From positions 661,676,618-661,740,617 of the forward strand of contig CM060990.1 in the NCBI GenBank assembly GCA_030765065.1: a stretch of DNA of 64,000 nt, in the 5' to 3' direction. Of this stretch, positions 56,215-64,000 are shown piece by piece. Origin of the DNA: Deroplatys truncata (taxonomy: Eukaryota > Arthropoda > Insecta > Mantodea > Mantidae). The notes under the pieces are model-generated. The model saw only the letters and a program-made list of their open reading frames with translations, ran no database searches and was not told the origin of the DNA. The number at the start of each line of letters is the position of its first letter. Position 1 is the first letter of the stretch. A program made the translations under genes and the position numbers.

Positions 56215-56505
56215 GTCATCCTCCGTGGTGTAGTGGTTACCATGCTAGTCTCTAGTTCTCGAGGTCGCGGATTCAAACCCGGCGGAGGGCGATTGATTTT
56301 TCGGGCGTAAAAATCCTTAGCTTGGCTTCCTTTGGAAGGGAAGTAAAGCCGGTGGTCCCGAGTTGTAGACTTATGGCACGTAAAAGAACCTCAAGCCTGA
56401 TAAAGAGGCCTCTGAGCAAAATTACCTACCTTTCACGCCCAATATAGAATGAGACGCTAAGGACCACAGCAATTAAAGCGTGTCCATAAATAAAACTCAA
56501 TTTAA
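56215..56505 (+). mobile_element. SINE family A, copy 4 (full length)
   Basis: The cleanest copy: A box TGGTGTAGTGG, B box GGATTCAAACC, then the GGCGGAGGGCGATTGATTTT body and a CATAAATAAAACTC tail. Confidence 0.9.
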
Positions 56506-56700
56506 TTCAATATGTCTCAATTTTTTGCATCTTGAGAGTTTTATGTTGGCTGCCTTGTGTTTTTCAGTTATTCTAGCATGCATTGTTGGTTTTAAATTGT
56601 GTGGAAACAGTTCAGTACTCTCCTAGTGTGCATTGTAAGGTGTAGTCATGTCGAAACGGAAAAGTCAAACTTTTAAAAGGCCGATGTCAATTAGGTCTAA

Positions 56701-57464
56701 AGCTCCTTGAACACGATCAAACTTTTTTTTTCAATTTAAGGGTTTACAACAAAAATTGTCAAACATTTTTCAATATGAGACAGCATTGCCAAGACTTGAC
56801 AATGTCATAATGTGTGTTTACAAGTTGTCTTTTTTTCAAACAGAAACCCTTCAGAACGCATTAATAAATAACTTATCACGCAAAAAGCAACTTATTATTT
56901 GCGTCACGGTATAACAGTTTGCAATGAAATACCGTTGTATACCGATATTATGTAGCACTTTCACGTATTATATCCAATGAAATCATATTACGAGTGTGGA
57001 TAATAATGGAAATAACACCAACTGATAGGTTAACCACACTACATAACATTGCATTAATGTATACTTAGTTCGGAAATCTGCCTGGCAATTATTTCTTCAT
57101 ATGTCTTCATCTTGTGGTAACCCACAGAGTCCTGGACATACGGACATGAACAGCTGGTGTATAACCTAATCAGTTTGCATACAACATACCTTCGCCGGGC
57201 AGCCGTTTTTCTTTACTTTTCGCTTTCCGCCAAGTTGCAGATTTCGTGACGCACTGTAAATATACGCATTTCATTGGCTAAAACCATCAAATCATTGTCA
57301 AATCTTTAATCGTTTAGAGGATGTCCTTATTGGCTTACAAGACCTTCAAAGGGTTTAAAAGTATTGGAAGCAATTTGACAAGAAAAGTTGTAAAGTTGTG
57401 ACAACTCTTAAAAGGTCTTGTAAAGTATTGAAGTTGACAAAAATTTGATCGTGTACAAGGGGCT
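56701..57464. mobile_element. TAA-flanked MITE (PIF/Harbinger-like)
   Basis: 764 bp between TAA copies (56698-56700 and 57465-57467). The ends are AGCTCCTTGAACACGATCAA and, mirrored, AGCCCCTTGTACACGATCAA. The subterminal regions contain many TTGTCAA/TTGACA words in both orientations. No ORF. A 3-bp TWA duplication fits PIF/Harbinger. Confidence 0.65.
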
Positions 57465-57610
57465 TAAGAAAAAATAATATAAAAACTAGAACAAAGTGTG
57501 ATATTTGCAAGAAATTCATTTACGATACCTACTGTAAGAAAATGCAGAGAGTAGTGTGTTCTGAATGTTACACTTAGTGAACGTGAACTATAAAACCCCA
57601 TGTAAAAAAC

Positions 57611-57667
57611 TTATAAAAATTATAAAAATTATAAAAATTATAAAAATTATAAAAATTATAAAAATTT
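57611..57667. repeat. 10-bp minisatellite
   Basis: About 5.7 tandem copies of TATAAAAATT. Confidence 0.9.
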
Positions 57668-57839
57668 TAAAATGCAGGTGTGAATATCAGTGAAAAATAA
57701 AACAGAAAATGAAGTAAAAAATAACAAATAAAGCTAATTATTTCGTATAATGCAATAGTACTATAAATAAAAATAATATTGAAATTTGTAATTCGGTTGT
57801 TTGTTTGAATTGAAATGAGTTTCACTTATGGACGCTATT

Positions 57840-58070
57840 TAACTCCTGTGGTCCTTAGCGTCCCATTCTATATTGGGCATTAAAGACTGGAAATGTTGCT
57901 CAGAGGCCTCCCTATCAGGTTTGAGGTTATTTTACGTGTCGTAAATCTACAACACGGGACTACCGGCTTAGTTCCCTTCCGAAGGAAACCATGCAAAGAA
58001 TTTTACGCCCGAAAAAAAATCCGTCCCCCTCCGCCGGGTTTGAACCCGTGACCTCGTGATCTAGAGGCTA
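57840..58070 (-). mobile_element. SINE family A, copy 5 (5'-truncated)
   Basis: Minus strand. The B box GGTTCAAACCC and the body are present. The first part of the tRNA-like head, including the A box, is replaced by unrelated sequence. Confidence 0.8.
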
Positions 58071-58226
58071 GAAGCCAAGCCACGTACGAGAAGCTCAGCT
58101 TATAGCTTGAACTACGCACTGTAAGATTTCGCTTCAGCGCGGTTCTTATCTTAAAGTGTGATACCGGGGTTTTATGTAATCTTGTGAAGAATGTCGCTCT
58201 TTGAACCACTAACTAAACTCCTGCAT

Positions 58227-58520
58227 GTCGTGCTCCGTGGTCTAGGGGTTCTATGCTAGCCTCTAGTTCCCGAGGTCGCGGGTTCAAACCCGGCGGAGGG
58301 CGATGGATTTTTTTGGATGTAAAAATCCTTAGCATAGTTTCCTTCGGAAGGGAATTAAAGCCGATGGTCCCATGTAGATTTACGGCGCGTAAAAGAACCT
58401 CAAGCCTGATAGACACACCTCTGAGTAAATTTTCCAGTCTCTCACGATTAATATAGAATGGGACGCTAAGAATCTTAACAGTTAAAGAGCGTCCATAAAT
58501 AAAACTCTTATTTTCAACTC
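58227..58520 (+). mobile_element. SINE family A, copy 6
   Basis: Plus strand, full length, with an A box region CCGTGGTCTAGGGG and B box GGTTCAAACCC. AACTCC occurs at both flanks (near 58215 and 58516), a possible short target duplication. Confidence 0.85.
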
Positions 58521-58574
58521 CCTCCAAAACCCCTCCTGCTTCATATACATTTATTTCAGCAAGGGTAATCATCA

Positions 58575-58832
58575 AGCATAGGAATTTCTAAGCATTAAAG
58601 CCAGGACGAAAGGAAATGAAGTTGAAATGTTTCTGGACTTGCACAGTGACGTCGCAGGTTACAAACCAGTCCAGCCTTCCTACAGTCTGTTGGAATTTGC
58701 AGACAGCATTGACTCGACCGTGTTTACCTGCCTATCAGCGACTCCTGGCCCCTTTTGCTTACATTATTTATATTCACATAATGGCTTGAATGTATATAAC
58801 TTGAAACCAATTGCTTAGAAATTCCTATGCCT
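58575..58832 (-). mobile_element. AGGCATAG-ended MITE, copy 2
   Basis: 258 bp, an inverted copy of 15508-15767. The ends are AGCATAGGAATTTCTAAGCA and, mirrored, AGGCATAGGAATTTCTAAGC. No ORF of note. Confidence 0.65.
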
Positions 58833-58879
58833 GGGGACGCCATATGTATGAGTGGTAAAAGGATATTGGTTACTTAACA

Positions 58880-60640
58880 AAGTACTGTAAATTCACACTA
58901 AACATTAACAAAATAAAACTTTCGGAAAGAATAAATCTGTTACATTCACATGACTTTCTCTACCCTCTATCATCTGTTAATGGTATAAAACTGATCATAC
59001 AAAAGCTCATGCTTCTATCTACTTCATTTTAATCGAGACAAACCTTTGCAGAAGTCAAATGCGATAGTCAAATGTTTAAGAACTGGGCACTGTATGCTGG
59101 CCTTAAAATTCCGTATTCTTTATGATATTGCGAGAAACAACTGAATATCGACAGTTCTTTAAAAGAATGACAAAGGATTTAACAGTTCACATCGTTAATA
59201 ACGGTTATCTCGCAAATGGACGATAAGACAAGAAGTTACTTGAAATAAATTGTGCGTTTTAAACAGATCTACATCTTTTAAATAGTGCGTTTTCAGCTAT
59301 CGCTTAACGTTTACCAGATATACAGGATTATACAAAATTCTTTCCGAAGGAAGAGGACTTCAAGGGCTATACTCATAAAATTCAAGGTATACATTTTGAA
59401 TATCAAGCAAATATCTTTAATATATGCAATTTTAATCAAAATCGCTAGAGCAATTTTTGAGAAAATAAATAATAACGAAAAGTGTTCCAGGTAAAGTGTA
59501 GTGGGGGTGGGGAAATTTTCTTTAACATCTTTGTGTTGCACCTTGGGAAGATACTGAAGTATCAAGTGTGGTGTTTATTCGACTTTTCGTTTTCGAGTTT
59601 GGTTTTCGCAAATACACACACAAAGACACCTTTCTCGAAAAATTATTTTCGAATTGAGGTTTCCTCAAAACCTGCATTTCCGTGAGATCTGTGTATCGAA
59701 CTTTTGGGTGGAATGCAACATCTTAACGTGCATAAAAAGTGGCCCTTTTTCCCCACAGTAAGATGTCCACCTTCAGGTAAACTTTTACTCCATCCAGCCG
59801 GTATCAGTTCTCTATGCGACTGGCCTGGAAGATAATTCAGGGGCATAAAAACAAACCAATGAACGCTGTTTATATTCATTCATTCTCTGTTTAACCTCCT
59901 CTTATGTAGGACTTACACCCCCCCCCGGACTTCAGGCGCGTGCCTGGGATCAGAGGCCCGTCGAGGAGCAGACACTCATGGATCAGACAGAATATCCAGG
60001 ATGGGTGATCAGCCCGATACTGGTATGGGAGGAAGCAAGTAGATGAAACGAAATGAGGGTGAAATGGATGAAAGGAAAGGTCATGGTGGAGCAGTTGGTA
60101 GAATGAATGGCGGGGGAAACGGGAGAAAACCCGCCCAGACGCCTCGGTTAGAGGCGAACGGTCTAACCACTCGGCCACGGCGCCGCCCGAACGATGTTTA
60201 TAACCTATATAAAATGGGAGGGGTGTTTCGGATACCGCCTCTATGAAAGTGTCGCTATAATTGAAAGGAAAGGCTAAACCAATTGCAATATAACTCACCC
60301 TTCTGGAGGAAGGAGTGAAGAATTATTTGCATGTGTGGTTAAAGTGAACGACAGCTACGACATTTACATATATGAGAGGTTTCCATCAGTGACATGGAGA
60401 CGAAGGTTAAGGTATTGCTGCTACCAAACGGTAATAAGAAAACAGTGTAGATGAAAACATAAGGTTTAAGTTGTAATGTTTTCCTTGGCAGTTCGGCCAT
60501 ACTTTGGGGGAGGTAAACTATCCTGCCAATCAGTGGCTAGAATTATGCCCGAAAAACATACTTTGACAGAACCAACATGAACAGCTCTATTCCATTATGG
60601 GCCCCACATTTTACCCGCGCCAGTATACATGGTAGAAGAG
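58880..60640 (+). repeat. Family X repeat, copy X2 (longest)
   Basis: Joins the parts seen separately in X1 (58930-59480), X4 (59330-59720) and X3 (59725-60635), so it defines a unit of about 1.45 kb once the SINE at 59874-60189 is removed. No terminal inverted repeats, poly(A) tail or conserved ORF were found. Class unknown. Confidence 0.6.
59874..60189 (-). mobile_element. tRNA-derived SINE family C
   Basis: On the minus strand it begins GGCGCCGTGGCCGAGTGGTT (A box TGGCCGAGTGG), resembling a Ser/Leu-type tRNA head with a decayed B box. It ends in GAATGAATGAAT-type repeats. It is flanked by AACG(C/A)TGTTTAT (59862-59873 and 60190-60201). Copy X3 lacks it. Confidence 0.8.
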
Positions 60641-61480
60641 TAATAATAAGAAAGGAGAGACCCGCAAAGCTTGTCAAACACAACACTGCACTTGGTGGCC
60701 AGAAAAACAACTACCTTTGCTTCGCTTTCCAGTCAGCAAAGTAGGATGGGGAAGACACATTCTCTACTCTGCAGATTCCCCATGCCGGCGTGTAACCTCT
60801 CCACATACAGGTTCTGAAGCTTATGAATATAAAACACACCGTGTCACTTAAGATTATACCATTTGGCAGCGGTCTGCTTGGCTCGGAAGAAGTTTGCAAG
60901 GTTATTTCACATTTAATTTCATCCTTATGCATCTTATCTCGTAAGCAAGGGAACACCACGACCTCGGTACTTAGAAAGAGAGCTTGCCAGACCAGTGTTG
61001 TTATATCATAGCAGAAATGTTATACGGCAAAGTAGGAAAGCGGGAAAAGGGGTCACAAGTTTTATATTTCATTTTTTATACCTAAGGTCTTGGGCGTAAA
61101 ATATGTAGACCAACATTTCAGGGCTTTGAAGAAATTGAGCAGAAACGCTCCAGGTATTTCATGCTTTCTCTACCTATAATAAATTGGTATTTATTCCTTA
61201 TGTATTATTCGTCTAAAAGGAGACTCTTCTACCCATGTTACGTTAGAAATTACTTATACGCAGGAATTATTTCAAATTAATTGCTTATTTGCATACATGT
61301 GGAAGTGTCATTCCAAAGTTCAGGTGTGGTAATAGACTCTTAAAGTGAAAGACCAGGAAGAATCGCAAATAATATACTTACTTGGGAAAGGATAAAAGTG
61401 CAAAGTGGAATATTTTGGAAAAAATTAACAAATGATTTTAATGAGCTCTGCGGTTTTTTCTTGTAGTAGGTTTTGTTCGT
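60641..61480. other. Unassigned sequence
   Basis: Nothing recognised. Confidence 0.35.
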
Positions 61481-61830
61481 CTATTATTATTATTATTATT
61501 ACAGTAATTATTTCGTAGCACTACAACCTTGGAGGGCCTTGGCGTACCAACCCGACTGCCGACCTCACGCCCCCGTACGCACGGCGGAGGTGGGCAACAT
61601 CCAACCGATACGAGGAGGTAATGTGGCCAGCATCTTGCATGCTACAGCCAGAATGTTGGTCTCCGTAGCAGGGATCGCTGCCTATCGCAGCTTCTCAATT
61701 TCCTCACGATGCTGAGTGAGCACCGGTCCTATACCCGGGACTGAAAATCCCCACGGGCATGGTTAGGATCGAACCCGGGCGCATTCCGTGGCCAGGAACC
61801 AGAGCTCCATGCTCTAGCCCACGGTGCAGG
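61481..61830 (-). mobile_element. tRNA-like SINE family D with (AAT)n tail
   Basis: On the minus strand it starts near CCTGCACCGTGGGCTAGAGC, has a perfect B box in GGGTTCGATCC, a GC-rich body ending TTGGTACGCCAAGGCCCTCC, and an (AAT)n tail at 61481-61501. Different from families A and C. Confidence 0.65.
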
Positions 61831-61859
61831 ACTACGATATACTAGTTAGTCAAAATACA

Positions 61860-62260
61860 ATCTGTATAAAGAGATCTTCATAGGCCATTCAAAAAAGATT
61901 TCAACACACGTTTAATTTATCGCATTAATATCCCAAGTATGCTTTAATCAAAATCGTCTAAGCCCTTTTTGAGAAAATGATTCTTTGTAAAGGATAGTTT
62001 GGGGTGCGAGGTCCATGCTTGGTATGTTTAAACAGTGTGAAATTTAGTTTCGATCGGGTTTTTCCTTTTCGGGTTAAGTCCACCCCCTCTGTCTATCTAT
62101 CTGATACGCACGTTTTCATGGTTTTGGGGGGTGGGGTTCAGTGAACCAAGGTATTTACAATGAGATCTCGATATCCAAATTTTGGGTGGAATACAATACT
62201 TCCTCTAGCTACTATAGAGTAGGTGGTAGAGAAAGTAAAATCTGCTGACTTCATTAAAAT
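61860..62260 (+). repeat. Family X repeat, copy X4 (middle part)
   Basis: Shares TTTAATCAAAATCG, TTTTTGAGAAAAT, GGTGGAATACAATACTTCC and AGAGAAAGTAAAA with X1 and X2. Diverged. Confidence 0.5.
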
Positions 62261-62650
62261 TAAAATGGACCTAGAAGAGTCTCCATTAAATATCAGAATA
62301 CGTTTATATTATTTTACCACCCTAGCCCTTCGTTCGTTTGCGCATACATTTCAATAAATCTCATATGGCCCTTTAAGTACCTTAAGCTATATGCAACAAT
62401 CAGACAAAACAATGAACTTCGGGGCTGATATCTGTGATATTCTAAGTCCATTAGATTGACTCAAGTTATCCCATTGTAGAGCTAAAGATTATATTTAATA
62501 GACTGGCCCTGTGTTCAGGAAACTCTAGCTTACAGTCGAAATTTAAGTTTAGAGAATTTGTATTCGAATTTCTTGAAGTGGAGGCTACTATAGAAAGGTT
62601 ACGTAATTCCTTGCCTATATCAATGAGTTAAACTACACAAAAAGTCATAT
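62261..62650. other. Unassigned sequence
   Basis: Nothing recognised. Confidence 0.35.
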
Positions 62651-63003
62651 TGTGGCGTATTAATAATGTGGGGAGTTACATTATTGTTCTACATTGTAAT
62701 TACCAGACACATTGTTTACGTTACTCCTGGCTGGTAGCTTTGCTAGCCACGAGTAGCGAGGGATATAGCGTCACTTTCAGTTAGCATCCCGTGAGGAACG
62801 GATCGCGTGTGTAAGCCGAGCTTTGGATCGGTGAACATCTCCTTCCATTTTTAGTAATGTAGGAACCCCAAGCGGTTGGGAAATAAATCTAGCTATGTGT
62901 GAGTAGATTTGTGTTATGAATTTTGTTCGGTGAAAAACTCACGCCTTCCTCTCAACTTTCACACCGTGTTTCGCTCCTCCGCAGCCAATTATGTATACGC
63001 CCC
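62651..63003. mobile_element. LTR-like segment related to family C
   Basis: Begins TGTGGCGTAT, the same ten bases as the solo LTR at 3346, and also follows ATAT. It contains a GAGGGATATAGCGTCA block similar to that LTR and an AATAAA, and ends near ATACGCC, the inverse of GGCGTAT. The right boundary and a duplication are not clear. A decayed fossil. Confidence 0.35.
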
Positions 63004-63084
63004 CTCAATGTAAGTGCTGAGTGCTCAAAATTAATTTAATTTTCATGTGAATTTTAGGCCATCTACCCAGTATGTAACAATATA

Positions 63085-63835
63085 ATGTGATCGTGACAGC
63101 AAAGGGGATAGAGAATCCACAGCAGAGTTTTGCATGGGCGGAGGCAAATGGTCTGAGAATAAATAAGCATACGACCGTGCAAATTGTCTTCCGAAAAGGT
63201 GGAAGGAGAAAGATAGCAGACAGTTACATTCGGAGGAGAAAACCTTTCAGTGACTAACTCCTTTAAATATTTAGGGTTAGCTCTACACACAACGGATACC
63301 ACTTTCGGAAGTCATGCAAAAGAAAAAGCCACAGAGGTCATAAAAATCCAGCTGACAAAAATTCCTCTAGAAGTGGCAATGAAATTATTTTGAACAAAAA
63401 TTGTCCCAATTCTGTCGTATGGTTTCCATTTAATATGGGAAATCCTCAAGCAAAAAGGATTTAAAATAATGGAAAAAAGTAAAGGCAACTTACCTTAAAT
63501 GAGCAATAGGAGTGTCGAAATATACGACATTAAAATACGTGTATGTGCTGACCGCGTTTTAGAGCTATTAGCAGAGAATCTGAGGAAAAGAGAAGGAATT
63601 GAAGATGAGTTCTATGCTACAAGCGCCATGATCGACAGAGCTTGAACAGGATCAAATCAGACAATTAGGAACGTCGTCAGCAGACTTGCCGTGCACGGAT
63701 TTCATCATAAACTATGCCACGTAACAAAGTTTTATGTGATAACGGATAAATGTATATGCAAATACTGTGAACTAAAGTGTGACAAATACCATTGTTGCGC
63801 TGTGCTGAATGGCCACAATCAGTGAGGAAAATTAG
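63085..63835 (+). pseudogene. LINE reverse transcriptase C-terminal remnant
   Basis: The plus strand reads EANGLRINKHTTVQIVFRKG, then NSFKYLGLALHTTDTTFGSH, IPLEVAMKLF, KIVPILSYGFHLIWEIL, and at the end SRLAVHGFHHKLCHVT and CICKYCELKCDKYHCC. This is the end of a LINE ORF2: the K-YLG motif after the YADD box, then a Cys/His-rich tail of a kind common in insects. Stops and frame changes near 63230, 63395, 63495 and 63640. The N-terminal enzyme parts are absent. Confidence 0.7.
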
Positions 63836-64000
63836 AGATCTTAATTCTTGCACACTTGTGCGTATTTCTTTTTATTATTATTTATTATTAATATTAATAT
63901 TTTATTATTTTCTAAGTAAACTTCACAAACGCAAAGGTACAATTGGTAAACAACGTGAATCTACCTACTTAAATACAAATAGTTTGAAACCAATGGAAGA
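63836..64000. other. AT-rich low-complexity end of window
   Basis: TTATTA/TTAATA-rich stretch at about 63870-63915. No gene. Confidence 0.6.

Noticed and set aside
59891-60298. 135-aa minus-strand ORF containing AVAEWLDRSPLTEASGRVF
   Set aside because: This is the conceptual translation of a tRNA-derived SINE head, a common false gene.

Overview
The window is eukaryotic, AT-rich and almost entirely made of transposable elements. The element mix points to a large, repeat-rich insect genome: Tc1/mariner relatives, an insect-type transposon with a DUF4817-like helix-turn-helix, Jockey-, I- and R1-like LINEs, several tRNA-derived SINEs and tRNA-Lys-primed LTR elements. A cockroach, termite or other hemimetabolous lineage is my guess, not something the sequence proves. 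I found no convincing host gene. One 148-nt stretch at 9087-9234 has exon-like splice signals.

Layout. 1-20 kb holds a 5'-truncated mariner (474-1085), copies of an unclassified repeat that I call family X, an old LTR (2576-3968) split by a solo LTR of another family, an internally deleted DUF4817-type transposon (6298-7277) touching a foldback MITE, a TTAA-flanked element, a SINE and a tRNA-like foldback (16960-17440). 20-27.6 kb holds a broken mariner with both ends (20301-21174), hAT-type and TA-type MITEs, and a third old LTR. 27.6-38.9 kb is a nest. A Jockey-like LINE has an intact ORF1 and a frameshifted ORF2, and it is followed by 5S rRNA-like sequence. That sequence is split by a full-length I-like LINE (32766-38804) with both ORFs open, flanked by a perfect 13-bp target duplication.

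39-44.4 kb holds two opposed copies of one TA-type DNA transposon flanking a complete-length but broken Tc1 element. 44.4-50.5 kb holds LINE remnants, one of them R1-like on the minus strand. 50800-54987 is a young, compact LTR element. Its two 1,067-bp LTRs are almost identical, it has a TSD, a PBS and a polypurine tract, and its only long ORF encodes a coiled-coil Gag-like protein with no pol. 55-64 kb holds SINEs, MITEs, the longest copy of family X, an LTR-like segment and a LINE reverse-transcriptase tail.

How the parts relate. The only sets that look able to act, judged from open frames and intact ends, are the I-like LINE (ORF1 plus EN-RT-RNase H ORF2) and the young LTR element, which would need enzymes from elsewhere. 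Everything else is non-autonomous or decayed. The insertions give a relative history: the I-like LINE is younger than the Jockey-like LINE, the solo LTR is younger than the LTR it splits, and two SINEs are younger than the repeats they interrupt.
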